Part shown: in pieces, positions 16,563 to 24,637 of the stretch
Position numbering within the stretch: position 1 is the first letter of the stretch
How the letters are laid out: each line of letters starts with the position of its first letter
Assembly (NCBI RefSeq): GCF_042435035.1
Contig: NZ_JBHMQT010000012.1
Location: 1-64,000 of the forward strand
DNA from: Sphaerimonospora cavernae
Lineage (GTDB): Bacteria; Actinomycetota; Actinomycetes; Streptosporangiales; Streptosporangiaceae
Direction of reading: 5' to 3'
DNA length: 64,000 nt
Translations under genes and position numbers: made by a program
The notes under the pieces: model-generated
Seen by the model: the letters and a program-made list of their open reading frames with translations, nothing else
What the model was told of the DNA's origin: nothing
Databases searched by the model: none

Positions 16563-17060
16563 ATGTCCACACCCACGACGACCGACCAGCGGTCACGGAT
16601 GCCCAACCCCCTCCCCTACCTCCCCGAGATGGTGGAGGTCGGCGCAGGTCTGCACAAGGCTCTCCAGAACGGCGCCATTCCCCCGACGACCATCAGCCTG
16701 CTGCAGCTGCGCGCCGGGCAGATCCTCGGCAGCACGTACTTCGCCATCCGGGAAACCGGCAACCTGCGCCAGTTGGGGGAAACGGAGGAGCGCATCACCG
16801 CCGTGGCCACCTGGCGGGACGCCACCTACTTCACCGACGCAGAACGGATCGCGCTGGAGCTCGTGGAGGCGGTCCTCACCCCGAACCCGTCCGGGGAGCG
16901 CGTCCCCGACGAGCTGTACGCCAGGGCGTCCGCGCACTACGACGACAAGGCGATGTGGTCGCTGATCATGGCGATCGCCCACATCGGCTTCTTCACCCCC
17001 GCCGCTCTCATCGCCAAGCCGATCCCCGGCATGCCCCCGGGTCAGAACTACAGCGAGTAA
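16563..17060 (+). CDS. Carboxymuconolactone decarboxylase family protein
   Basis: 165 residues, AhpD/CMD fold. The family core is present (LLQLRAGQILGSTYFAIRE, then LGETEERITAVATWRDA), but the usual CxxC redox pair of AhpD is replaced by S-T-Y (GSTYFAI), so a thiol peroxidase reaction is not expected. It is the hallmark neighbour of ECF41 sigma factors. It starts at 16563 with AGGGAAG 7-14 bases upstream; a longer frame from 16449 overlaps the promoter and is rejected. An NAD(P)-binding reductase follows after 14 bases. Confidence 0.88.
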   Translation: MSTPTTTDQRSRMPNPLPYLPEMVEVGAGLHKALQNGAIPPTTISLLQLRAGQILGSTYFAIRETGNLRQLGETEERITAVATWRDATYFTDAERIALELVEAVLTPNPSGERVPDELYARASAHYDDKAMWSLIMAIAHIGFFTPAALIAKPIPGMPPGQNYSE

Positions 17061-17074
17061 GAAAGGCATTCAGC

Positions 17075-17833
17075 ATGAGCAACACCACGTTCGCGGTGGC
17101 GGGAGCGACCGGGCGGCTCGGCCGCCACGTCGTCGACGTCCTCACCGAACGAGGGCACCGGGTCGTGCCGATGTCCCGAGCCACCGGCGTGGACATCATC
17201 ACCGGTGAGGGCCTCGCTGAGGCGCTCACCGGGGTGGATGTCATCATCGACGTCGCCTCGTGGCACTCCTCCGACCAGGAGGCGGCGACGGAGTTCTTCC
17301 GCACGTCTGCCCGCAATCTGCACGAGTACGGACAGCAGGCGGGGGTCACCCAGATCGCCATGGCGTCCATCATCGGCGCCGACAAGGCCACCGCCGGTTT
17401 CCTCGCCGCCAAGAAGGTGCACGAGGAACTCCTCCTGACCGGCCCGATCCCCGTCCGCATCCTGCGGGCCGCGCAGTTCCACGAGTTCGTCGGCCAGCTC
17501 CTGGACTGGCAGCAGGGCGACGTCGCCTACATCCCGGCCTTGCCCACCCAGCTCGTGGCCTGCCGCACCGTGGCCGAGGAACTGGTCGACCTTGCCCTCG
17601 ATCCCGGAGCGCCCGCCCCAGGAACGCCGATCCCCGAGATCGCCGGACCCCGCGGGGAGACGATGGCGGAGGCGGCGCAACTTCTCGGCGCCCGCCGAGG
17701 CATCAAGGTCGTCGGCGTCGACGGGTCCGGCATGCCCGATGCCGAGCTCGCCGCCGACGGCGTCTTCCTGCCCGGCCCGCACGCCAAGCTCGCCGGACCC
17801 ACCTTCCAGGAGTGGCTCGGCACCCAGTCCTGA
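17075..17833 (+). CDS. NAD(P)-binding (NmrA/SDR-like) oxidoreductase
   Basis: 252 residues of the atypical SDR/NmrA type. VAGATGRLGRHVVDVL at the N-terminus is the nucleotide-binding loop; the later region (LRAAQFHEFVGQLLDW) is the substrate lid found in YcnD/NmrA-like proteins. No YxxxK pair is evident, so it may be a sensor or have an atypical active site. It is second in the ECF41-controlled operon. ECF41 operons often contain exactly such an oxidoreductase/epimerase. Confidence 0.86.
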   Translation: MSNTTFAVAGATGRLGRHVVDVLTERGHRVVPMSRATGVDIITGEGLAEALTGVDVIIDVASWHSSDQEAATEFFRTSARNLHEYGQQAGVTQIAMASIIGADKATAGFLAAKKVHEELLLTGPIPVRILRAAQFHEFVGQLLDWQQGDVAYIPALPTQLVACRTVAEELVDLALDPGAPAPGTPIPEIAGPRGETMAEAAQLLGARRGIKVVGVDGSGMPDAELAADGVFLPGPHAKLAGPTFQEWLGTQS

Positions 17834-17856
17834 GCCGGTCGTACGGCACGGCCATG

Positions 17857-17901
17857 CCCTTGTTCTCGGAATGCCACCACCCGGGGCCCCGAGAACAAGG
17901 G
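17857..17901 (+). terminator. Perfect 13-base hairpin, likely terminator
   Basis: CCCTTGTTCTCGG (17857-17869) and CCGAGAACAAGGG (17889-17901) are perfect inverted repeats with a 19-base loop, 24 bases after the reductase stop. A T-run is missing, as is common for actinomycete terminators. It would separate the ECF41 operon from the isochorismatase gene. A regulator site for the downstream gene is the alternative. Confidence 0.6.
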
Positions 17902-17973
17902 TTACCCCGAGCCTCACCCTCGGGGACTCAGTGGCTGCATCTTCGGACGACATCCACAGAAAGGGGCTTACTC

Positions 17974-18558
17974 ATGCCCGTCACCACGATCGACACGACG
18001 ACCACACTCGTTCTCATCGATTTGCAGAACCTCGTCGTCGGCCTCCCCACCACCCCCTACCCCGGCTCGGAGGTGGTGGCCCGTGCGGTCGAACTGGCTG
18101 ACGCCTTTCACCACCACGACGTTCCGGTCGTCCTGGTCCGGCTCACGGCCGACGCGGACGGATCAGATGCCGCGCCGGGACGCACCGAGATCCCGCGCCC
18201 GGCCGTCCCCCTGCCTGAGGGCTGGGACGCCATCGTCGATGACCTGGCCGGCCACCCCGGCGACATCATCGTGACCAAGCGCTCCTGGAGCGCCTTCTAC
18301 GGCACCGACCTCGACCTGCAGCTACGCCGCCGCGGCGTGACACAGCTCGTGCTGGCCGGAATCGCCACCAGCATCGGCGTGGAGTCCACCGCCCGCGCCG
18401 CCTACGAGCACGGCTACAGCGTCACGCTGGCGACGGACGCCATGACCGATCAGGACGCCGAGGCACATCACCACAGCGTGGAACGGATCTTCCCGCTCCT
18501 CGGCGAGAGAGGCTTCACCGCCGAGATCATCGACCTGCTGGCCAAGACCCGCGGCTAA
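17974..18558 (+). CDS. Isochorismatase-like cysteine hydrolase family protein
   Basis: 194 residues. The Asp and Lys of the family are present (VLIDLQNLVV near residue 16 and VTKRSWSAFYGT near 110), with the cis-peptide region GIATSIGVESTARAAYE. The nucleophilic Cys of the hydrolase branch is Gly here (SIGVE), as in true isochorismatases and some YcaC-like proteins, so amidase activity is doubtful. ATG start with GAAAGGGG upstream. The P450 gene follows after 35 bases and may be co-transcribed. Confidence 0.85.
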   Translation: MPVTTIDTTTTLVLIDLQNLVVGLPTTPYPGSEVVARAVELADAFHHHDVPVVLVRLTADADGSDAAPGRTEIPRPAVPLPEGWDAIVDDLAGHPGDIIVTKRSWSAFYGTDLDLQLRRRGVTQLVLAGIATSIGVESTARAAYEHGYSVTLATDAMTDQDAEAHHHSVERIFPLLGERGFTAEIIDLLAKTRG

Positions 18559-18593
18559 CGGTCCCACACGATCACCGGACGAAAGGACAGACG

Positions 18594-19787
18594 ATGACGC
18601 AGGCCCCGGAACTGCCGCTGCACATGCGGAGGAACGGGCTCAACCCGGTCGAGGAACTGGCCCGGGCTCGCGACAGCGAGGGTGTGGTGCGGGTGAAGAC
18701 GCCGTTCGGCTCGACCGCGTACGTGATCTGCCGCTATGAGGACGTTCGCCAGGTGCTGGCGGATCCGGCCCGGTTCAGCAGTGCCCTGACACCGTTACCG
18801 GGATCCGGGCAGATGAACGCCGACGAGCTGGCCAAGATGCGGGCCGGGCAGCTGATCGGATTCGACCCGCCCGAGCACACGCGGCTGCGCCGGATGCTCA
18901 CCCCGGAGTTCACGGTACGGCGGATGCGCAGGCTGGAGCCGCGGATCACCGAGATCGTCCAGACGGCTTTGGACGATCTGGAGCGGGACGGCAAGCCGGC
19001 CGATCTGGTGGAGCACTTCGCGCTGCCGGTGCCGTCGCTGGTGATCTGCGAGCTGCTGGGCGTGCCGCATGCCGACCGCGCCGAGCTCCACGAGCGTTCC
19101 GTACGCCTGCTGGACACCTCCTTGCCGATGGAGCAGCGCGTCGCGGCGCAGCGGGAGGACCGCGCCTACATGGCCGGCCTGGTGGCCCGCGCCCAGGCGG
19201 ATCCGGGCGAGGACATGCTGGGCATGCTGGTACGCGAGCACGGCCACGACCTCAGTACCGATGAGCTGATCGGCATCGCGGGACTTCTGCTGCTGGCCGG
19301 GCATGAGACGACCTCGAACATGCTCGGCCTGGGCACCCTGGCCCTGCTCCGGCACCCGGACCAGCTGGCGATGATCCGCGATGACCCGGCGCAGGTCGAG
19401 CCGGCCGTCGAGGAGCTGTTGCGTTGGCTGTCCGTCGTGCAGTCGCTGCCGCCGCGCACGACCACGACGGACGTGGAGATCGCCGGGCATGCCATCCCCG
19501 CGGGATCGCTCGTGATCTGCTCGTTCCCCGCCGCCAACCGCGACCCCGCCTTCGTCGACGATCCCGAGACACTCGACATCACCCGGGGAGTCGCCGGCCA
19601 CGTCGCCTTCGGCCATGGCGTGCACCACTGCCTCGGGGCGCCGCTGGCGCGGATGGAGATGCGCATCGCCTTCCCGGCACTGCTGCGGCGCTTCCCCGGC
19701 CTCGCCCTGGCCGACCCGTACGAGCAGCTGGACTTCCGCGTCTTCAGCCTTGTGTACGGCGTGCACACGCTGCGGGTGACCTGGTGA
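18594..19787 (+). CDS. Cytochrome P450 (CYP105/107-like)
   Basis: 397 residues. I-helix GHETT (236-240), K-helix E274-x-x-R277, and the heme loop FGHGVHHCLG with the ligand Cys346 are all intact. Soluble bacterial class I P450 that needs a ferredoxin and reductase; neither is adjacent. Starts with ATG after GAAAGGACAG. Substrate is unknown; sitting after an isochorismatase-like gene gives no strong hint. Its stop overlaps the first possible GTG of the following DnaG-like fragment, probably by chance. Confidence 0.93.
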   Translation: MTQAPELPLHMRRNGLNPVEELARARDSEGVVRVKTPFGSTAYVICRYEDVRQVLADPARFSSALTPLPGSGQMNADELAKMRAGQLIGFDPPEHTRLRRMLTPEFTVRRMRRLEPRITEIVQTALDDLERDGKPADLVEHFALPVPSLVICELLGVPHADRAELHERSVRLLDTSLPMEQRVAAQREDRAYMAGLVARAQADPGEDMLGMLVREHGHDLSTDELIGIAGLLLLAGHETTSNMLGLGTLALLRHPDQLAMIRDDPAQVEPAVEELLRWLSVVQSLPPRTTTTDVEIAGHAIPAGSLVICSFPAANRDPAFVDDPETLDITRGVAGHVAFGHGVHHCLGAPLARMEMRIAFPALLRRFPGLALADPYEQLDFRVFSLVYGVHTLRVTW

Positions 19788-20405
19788 GCAGACAGCCGGC
19801 ACCTTACCCACCCAAACCGAACGCCCCCGAGAAGCCGAACACCGGGAAACTGTCGGCGGCGCAAGCCGTACGGCCGGGCCGGACGCACGGTGCACTGGCC
19901 GAGCCGAGTGACGCACGGACCCCCGCGACGAGGGAGCAGCCGACGGCGACCAGCCGGGCGGCCCTGCCAGAGGGGAAGATCCACGACATTCACCGTGAGG
20001 CCGAACAGTTCTTCGCCCGGCAGTTGGGCCGCGGGTGGCCCCTGCCATACCTCCGCACCCGCGGGATCGACGCGGCGACCGCCAGGGCCTGGCGGATCGG
20101 GTACGCGCCGAGCGGCCGGAAAGGGCTGGTCGCGCATCTGCGAGGCCGCGGATACGAGGACACGCTGATCGAGGCGGCCGGCCTGGCCAGGCGTCGCGAC
20201 TTCCGTCTGGTCGACGCCTTCCAGGACCGGATCGTGCTGACATTGCGTACGGAAGCGGGTGACATCGCCGGCTTCATCGCGCGCCACTCTCCCAAAGGCC
20301 GGGGGCCGAAGTACCTGGCCAATCGAGGAGCGGCAAAAGGCAGCGTGCTGTACGGCCTGGCCGAGAACCGCCGGCTTCTCGCCGCGGGCGCCTGTCCGGT
20401 CATCC
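19784..20405 (+). pseudogene. Truncated DnaG-like primase (Toprim_N) fragment
   Basis: From about codon 65 the frame matches the N-terminal part of the DnaG catalytic core: YLRTRGIDAATARAWRIGYAP, FQDRIVLTLRTEAGDIAGF, GPKYLANRG, LYGLAENRRLL. It breaks off just where the Toprim motif (VVEGxxD) should begin: the frame reads CPVIREPRW instead. The zinc-binding N-terminus and helicase-binding C-terminus are also absent. It is a fragment of a plasmid- or element-borne primase, left next to the P450 gene. Confidence 0.75.
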
Positions 20406-20601
20406 GTGAGCCACGGTGGTTCCGTGGCGGACGGCCAGGGTCGCCGATGCGGCGAAGGGGGCGCCGCGCCGACCAGCGGGATCTCGTGTACTGCGGAGCG
20501 GGGCCAAGTTCCCGGAACGTACTACAAGCCCCTCGGCGGCGCACATGCCTTGGAATACACTGTCCAGCACTGGATTCCGAGGGACTGCGAGGGGAGCGGC
20601 C

Positions 20602-20919
20602 GTGAAGGCACAGCCGGTGGAACCCACGCCGTGGCACGACCCGGACGACATCCTGCGCCGCCTGCCCGACAAGTACCGGCCAACCTTCCTGGCCGAGTAC
20701 CGCGAGGCGATGGTCGCCGCCGCGCACGAGACGTGGCGCTTCAAGCACCTGGAAGAGGTCCTGAAGATCTGGCACCTGCGGGCGATCGCCTACGCCAAAC
20801 CCGGCTTCGAGCGAGCCCGGGCCGAGGCCAAGCACGGCATCAACTGCGCGCCGGCCGACGACGTCATCCCCGGCTGGGCCAAGTTCGTCGCCGCGCACAC
20901 CGGCGGCACGACCGCGTGA
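20602..20919 (+). CDS. DUF6247-like protein, likely antitoxin
   Basis: 105 residues from GTG 20602 (GGGGAG 5-10 bases upstream). HDPDDILRRLPDKYRPTFLA, then FKHLEEVLKIWHLRAIAYAK follow the DUF6247 pattern. The same segment, WHLRAIAYA, occurs in the solitary gene at 62297-62596. The stop overlaps the GTG of an 81-residue RelE-like gene (GTGA). It is inferred to be the antitoxin of a TA pair that has at least one more copy in this window (12167-12745). Confidence 0.65.
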   Translation: MKAQPVEPTPWHDPDDILRRLPDKYRPTFLAEYREAMVAAAHETWRFKHLEEVLKIWHLRAIAYAKPGFERARAEAKHGINCAPADDVIPGWAKFVAAHTGGTTA

Positions 20920-21161
20920 AGTACCGGATCAACTACCACGCCAGCGCCTCCAGCCAGGTCCCCGGCCTGCCCGAGGACGCGTTCCTCGCGCTGGTCCGCA
21001 CGTTGATCACGGTCGGCGACGACCCGTGGTCGACTGGCATCCCCGACCCGGACGACCCGGACTACCGCCAGGCCGTGTTCGGCGGGCTGGGCCTGGTGCT
21101 CTACTACGTCGACGACACCGCCGGCGTCGTGAACGTCTACGACGTCACCTGGGCGGGCTGA
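20916..21161 (+). CDS. RelE/ParE-like toxin, 81 residues
   Basis: 81 residues from the GTG that overlaps the upstream stop. KYRINYHASASSQVPGLPED opens like a RelE first strand and helix; LGLVLYYVDDTAGVVNVYDVTW matches the closing strands. Size, position and strand order equal those of the 12500-12745 gene. Predicted mRNA-interfering or gyrase-inhibiting toxin; the catalytic residues of RelE are poorly conserved in the family, so the mechanism stays open. Confidence 0.65.
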   Translation: MKYRINYHASASSQVPGLPEDAFLALVRTLITVGDDPWSTGIPDPDDPDYRQAVFGGLGLVLYYVDDTAGVVNVYDVTWAG

Positions 21162-21182
21162 CAGCACCCAGCGAGAGATGGT

Positions 21183-21608
21183 ATGGCCGATGCTGACGGT
21201 GCGCCTCGCTTCCCATCGGTCTTCGATCAGGAGTTCTCCTTCCTGGGGACCGGCAAGGGAATACTTCGGCACCGATGTCCTGAGAGGCCTGGTGCAGGGC
21301 CTCGACGAGTTCGCTGCCGACCCCGACAGGCGCTGGGAGCAGTATCGATCCTTAGGGCCCGCACTTCTCGGCTGCGTCCCATGGCTGGACGATCCCGAAC
21401 TGCTCGACCGCATCTTGACCTTCCCCTCGTCCTGCGTGCTGATCACTAAGCCGGAGCTGAAGGAGCAGGATCGGGAGAGCTTCCAGGAGTTCAAACGGAA
21501 GGTCGAGCAAGGGCCGGGATTCCCGGCGGAGGCCTTCGCCGAACTGACCGGCCTGGACTATCGCGTCGACGGTCGACCACCCGTGATCGGGCCCTACTCG
21601 CCCAGGCC
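21183..21608 (+). pseudogene. Fragment of phospholipase D-like protein
   Basis: The frame reads EYFGTDVLRGLVQGLDEFA, LGCVPWLDDPELLDRIL and SSCVLITK, which matches the N-terminal part of small PLD-like family proteins in actinomycetes. The HxKxxxxD catalytic motifs that should follow are absent. The natural N-terminus (FDQEFSFLGTGKG) lies in another frame starting at ATG 21183, so a frameshift occurred near 21258. At about 21608 the sequence switches to an unrelated regulator fragment. Confidence 0.6.
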
Positions 21609-21843
21609 ACAGGTGGTCATTAACTACCGGGCCCGCCTCGCCTCGGCGACCTCGGCCACAGGCGACCACCAGGCCGCGATCCAGGAGGGGACGGCCATCC
21701 TGCCCGACCTGGGCGGGCGGCTCACATCGGTACGGGTGCTGGATGAGCTGCGCCCCGTACGAAAGGCAGCCCAAGCCCTGGATGAGGAGTTCTGCGAGCG
21801 CTTCGACGCGGCAGCACGCATGCTCGCCCCCATCTCCGCCTGA
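21609..21843 (+). pseudogene. C-terminal fragment of TPR-type regulator
   Basis: NYRARLASATSATGDHQAAI followed by RVLDELRPVRKAAQ is the terminal tetratricopeptide segment of actinomycete XRE or SARP-like regulators. It is fused in frame behind the phospholipase D-like fragment, with no start of its own. The whole ORF (21178-21843) is therefore a chimera made by deletion between two genes and is unlikely to be functional. Confidence 0.65.
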
Positions 21844-21860
21844 ACCCGGAGAATGCAGCC

Positions 21861-22430
21861 ATGGCCGGAATCGACGCGATCGCCTTCACGCACTACGACA
21901 CCACCGGCGCCCGCGCCCAGCGCGACGTCGTCTCGCTGATCCACCGCGACGCCTACGCCGAACGCATCGCCACCGGCGAGACCTTCGCCGGCGACGAGGC
22001 GTTCATGACCCGCTTCGACGCCTACACCCAGCGAAACGGCTTCGACCTGGTCATGGCCTACGACGGGGACGAGCCGGTCGGCCAGGCGTGGGGCTGGCCC
22101 CTCATGCCGGACACCCGGTGGTGGGACGGGCTGGAAGCCGAGCCGGAGCCGGGATTCACCGTCGAAGACGGCAGCCGCACCTTCGCCTTCTCCGAGATCA
22201 TGGTCCGGCGGGCGTGGACCGGCAGGGGCATCGCCCGCGCGCTGCACGACCACCTCCTCGCCGGCCGTCCCGAAAAGCGGGCCAGCCTCCTGGTACGGCC
22301 GGGCAACACCACCGCCTACGACGCCTACGCCCGATGGGGCTGGCGCCCGGTCGCCCGCCTCCGCCCGGGCTGGCCGGACGCGCCCTGGATGGACGTACTG
22401 ATACTCCCTCTGGACAGCCCCGGAACGTAG
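21861..22430 (+). CDS. GNAT family N-acetyltransferase
   Basis: 189 residues. VMAYDGDEPVGQAWGW and FSEIMVRRAWTGRGIARALH form the strand beta4/motif A acetyl-CoA site (R/Q-x-x-G-x-G/A, here RAWTGRGIA), with LVRPGNTTAYDAYARWGWRP as motif B. Transfers an acetyl group from acetyl-CoA to an unknown amine; many relatives next to TA or defence genes are annotated as resistance or toxin-like, but here there is no clear antitoxin. Intact, 17 bases after the chimeric pseudogene. Confidence 0.88.
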   Translation: MAGIDAIAFTHYDTTGARAQRDVVSLIHRDAYAERIATGETFAGDEAFMTRFDAYTQRNGFDLVMAYDGDEPVGQAWGWPLMPDTRWWDGLEAEPEPGFTVEDGSRTFAFSEIMVRRAWTGRGIARALHDHLLAGRPEKRASLLVRPGNTTAYDAYARWGWRPVARLRPGWPDAPWMDVLILPLDSPGT

Positions 22431-22543
22431 CGGCGCGGCAGACCGGGGCGGCGCCCGGATACGTCCGGCAAGAAAGGCAGATCGGGAACGCGCTTTGCCG
22501 GCTACGGCGGGGATGGCCCGGGGCCGGCGGTTACCGTCACCCC

Positions 22544-23509
22544 ATGTCCAAGCTGCCGCACCACCTGGTCGGCGCAGGCGTCGTGCTCCGTGACAGCGAC
22601 GGCCGGGTGCTGCTGGTACGGCCCACCTACCGCTCCGACACCTGGGAGATCCCCGGTGGCGCTCTCGAGCACGGCGAATACCCCTGGGAGGCCGCCGTCC
22701 GCGAGGTGAGAGAGGAAATCGGCCTGGCCCTACGCCCGGGCAGGCTGCTGGCCGTCGACGTCGTCCCCGCCCAAAGCGACGGACAGCCCCCGCTGGTCAA
22801 CTTCGTGTTCGACGGCGGCGTCCTGAGCCCGGCCGAGGCGGCCGTCACCCGCCCCTGCGACGAGGAGTTGTCGGCCGTCGCCTGGTCCACCCGCCAGGAG
22901 CGGAACGCCCGACTGGCCCCTCACATGGCGCGTCGAATCGACGCCTGCCTGCAGGCCGCCGAAACCGGCCGCACCGTCTACCTGCAGTACGGCTACGGGG
23001 CGGCGTTCCTCATGCTGCTGCTCGCGGCGCCGCGGTCGCCCCGGCCGCGGGCGGGGAAGGAGGTCGACTTGTGGGCGGCGGCCGTCGTGGCTGCGGCGCG
23101 GGCGCCGGTCCGGCTCTCCCTCATGTCTCCGGGAGAGACCGGCACCTCATTCGGGTGGACCGCCTACACCGCGCCCCGTTCCCTGTGGAGCGATCCCGCG
23201 CTCTGGGGGTGCAAGGCCGACAGTGACGGCCTGCTGGTCGTTCTCGTCACCCTGGCCGCCACGGCGAGCGGCGTCCTGGCCGGCAGGATGCGGCGCCGTC
23301 TCACCCTGGCGATCGGGGCACTCCTCATCCTCGCGGCCTTCGAGGCGTACGTCCCGGCCGTGATCCTGCTGGACGCCGACAAGCTCAGGCAGGAGCCCCA
23401 GTTGGACGCGAGCATGCTGATCCGCTGGCACCTGGTCGTCGCGGCGGCGCTGGTCGCCACCGCCGCCTTCGTCGTACGGCCGGCCGCTCATCCCAGCACC
23501 GCGCCATAG
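22544..23509 (+). CDS. NUDIX hydrolase fused to a membrane segment
   Basis: 321 residues. Residues ~5-150 are a complete NUDIX domain; the NUDIX box GGALEHGEYPWEAAVREVRE runs on into EIGL with all required residues (G-x5-E-x7-REVREEIGL). Normal relatives end near residue 155 (YLQYG). Here the frame continues with about 165 residues containing three or four hydrophobic stretches (LLVVLVTLAATASGVLAG, LAIGALLILAAF, LVVAAALVATAAFVV). The fusion may be genuine or caused by loss of a stop between a NUDIX gene and a small membrane protein gene. Confidence 0.75.
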   Translation: MSKLPHHLVGAGVVLRDSDGRVLLVRPTYRSDTWEIPGGALEHGEYPWEAAVREVREEIGLALRPGRLLAVDVVPAQSDGQPPLVNFVFDGGVLSPAEAAVTRPCDEELSAVAWSTRQERNARLAPHMARRIDACLQAAETGRTVYLQYGYGAAFLMLLLAAPRSPRPRAGKEVDLWAAAVVAAARAPVRLSLMSPGETGTSFGWTAYTAPRSLWSDPALWGCKADSDGLLVVLVTLAATASGVLAGRMRRRLTLAIGALLILAAFEAYVPAVILLDADKLRQEPQLDASMLIRWHLVVAAALVATAAFVVRPAAHPSTAP

Positions 23510-23512
23510 CGG

Positions 23513-23752
23513 TCACCATCCGTGCCGAGGCTCCCTGATGCTCGCGTCGGACTGCCCCGGAAGGTCACCGCGCAGCCGTACGGGCTGAGCCTGGCCCGGG
23601 GGCATTGCCGACACCGTGACCTGGGTGAGCAACTGGTCCGCGGCCTGGCGGGCGGCGGCCGCCTGGGCCGCCTGCTGCCGGGCCTGGCGCAGGTCGGCGA
23701 CCGAGGCGACGAGGGAGGCCAGGGCGCCGACCAGGGCCACACCGGCGAGCAT
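23513..23752 (-). CDS. Putative small membrane protein
   Basis: 79 residues from ATG 23752: one N-terminal hydrophobic helix (MLAGVALVGALASLVASVA) and then an Ala/Gln-rich coiled stretch (RQARQQAAQAAAARQAADQL). No family recognised. The pattern fits a single-pass protein with a short cytoplasmic or external coiled coil. The ribosome site is weak, and the gene could be spurious; it abuts the end of the NUDIX fusion gene on the opposite strand. Confidence 0.4.
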   Translation of the reverse strand: MLAGVALVGALASLVASVADLRQARQQAAQAAAARQAADQLLTQVTVSAMPPGQAQPVRLRGDLPGQSDASIREPRHGW

Positions 23753-23828
23753 CGTGTCCCGATCTCCTCGTGCGAGTAGGACTCGTGGTCGAGCGCCCAA
23801 ACGAGCCGGCAACGATAGCCCGATACCG

Positions 23829-23840
23829 ATTGCATGCAAT
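23829..23840. promoter_or_regulatory. Palindromic operator of the VapBC-type operon
   Basis: ATTGCATGCAAT is a perfect 12-base palindrome. It covers the candidate -35 (TTGCAT, 23830-23835); an 18-base spacer leads to TACTAT (-10, 23854-23859), 7 bases before the antitoxin ATG. This places the transcription start at or next to the ATG, so the mRNA is probably leaderless and repressed by the VapBC complex bound here. Confidence 0.6.
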
Positions 23841-23866
23841 GCATACAAACACATACTATTGCCACC

Positions 23867-24100
23867 ATGATGTTGGTTCAGGTTCGTGACGTGTCCGAAG
23901 CCACCGTGAACGCGCTCAAGGCGCAGGCCGCAGAGCGTGGCCTGACCCTTACCGCATACCTCCGAGCAGAACTCGACCGGCTCGCCGCCCGGCCGACGAA
24001 CGCCGAGGTGATCGAGAGAATGGCCCGCCGCGACAGACGCGGTGGACCCACGGCGGAGGACACCGTGGCAGAGATCCGGCGGATCCGCGAGGCATCGTGA
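23867..24100 (+). CDS. FitA/VapB-type ribbon-helix-helix antitoxin
   Basis: 77 residues from ATG 23867. VQVRDVSEATVNALKAQAAE and RGLTLTAYLRAELDRLAARP give the strand-helix-helix of FitA-like antitoxins; the C-terminal part (RRDRRGGPTAEDTVAEIRRI) is the toxin-binding tail. The stop overlaps the GTG start of the PIN toxin (GTGA). A perfect palindrome overlaps the presumed promoter. The upstream in-frame ATG at 23834 lies inside that palindrome and is not used. Confidence 0.88.
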   Translation: MMLVQVRDVSEATVNALKAQAAERGLTLTAYLRAELDRLAARPTNAEVIERMARRDRRGGPTAEDTVAEIRRIREAS

Positions 24101-24486
24101 TCATTATCGATTCCTCCGCCATGGTCGACGCGCTGGTTGACGACCCGGTCAACCCGGCGCTTCTGGCGCTCATCGCCGACGAAGAACTACACGCGCCCGC
24201 CCTACTGGACTTCGAGGTGATCAGCGCTCTGCGCGGTCACTGCCTGGCAGGAAAGCTCGATCAGTCCCGCCTCGACGAGGCGGCCGAGGACTTCACCGCG
24301 CTGCGGATCCAGCGCTACCAGATGACAGACCTGCTTCGCCACATCCTCAACCTGAAGGACAATTTCACCACCTATGACGCGGCCTATGTCGTCCTATCGC
24401 AGGCGTTGGAATCGCCACTGATCACTTCGGACGCCAAAATGAAAGAGGCTGAGAAGATCGGGATCGACGTACGTGTCATGAGGTGA
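24097..24486 (+). CDS. VapC-type PIN-domain ribonuclease toxin
   Basis: 129 residues. PIN acidic residues are in place: D5 (IIIDSSAMV), E near residue 45 (LLDFEVISAL), D near 93 (TTYDAAYV) and D near 111 (LITSDAKMK). VapC proteins cut tRNA or rRNA and stop translation until antitoxin is restored. Starts with GTG overlapping the vapB-like stop. Complete and probably active. A short opposite-strand fragment overlaps its last bases. Confidence 0.9.
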   Translation: MIIIDSSAMVDALVDDPVNPALLALIADEELHAPALLDFEVISALRGHCLAGKLDQSRLDEAAEDFTALRIQRYQMTDLLRHILNLKDNFTTYDAAYVVLSQALESPLITSDAKMKEAEKIGIDVRVMR

Positions 24487-24637
24487 CGTGGCGCATCACC
24501 GGCATCAGGACCCTCCCCTCGCGGACGGCGGTCTCCTCCAGGTCGGCGTACTCGCCGTCGTCGAGAGAGAACTGCACGACGTGGCGCCGTTTGGCACCGC
24601 GCCGCCTGCGCCGCCGCCCCTGCCTGTCCCCGTCCAT
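24476..24637 (-). pseudogene. Possible MobC/RHH fragment
   Basis: 53 codons: a basic start (RQGRRRRRRGAKRRHVVQFS) followed by LDDGEYADLEETAVREGRV. This resembles the N-terminal ribbon-helix-helix segment of MobC-type relaxosome proteins of conjugative elements. The rest of such a protein (~80 residues) is missing and the 3' end runs into the VapC-type gene. It is read as a relic; a spurious match is possible. Confidence 0.35.
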
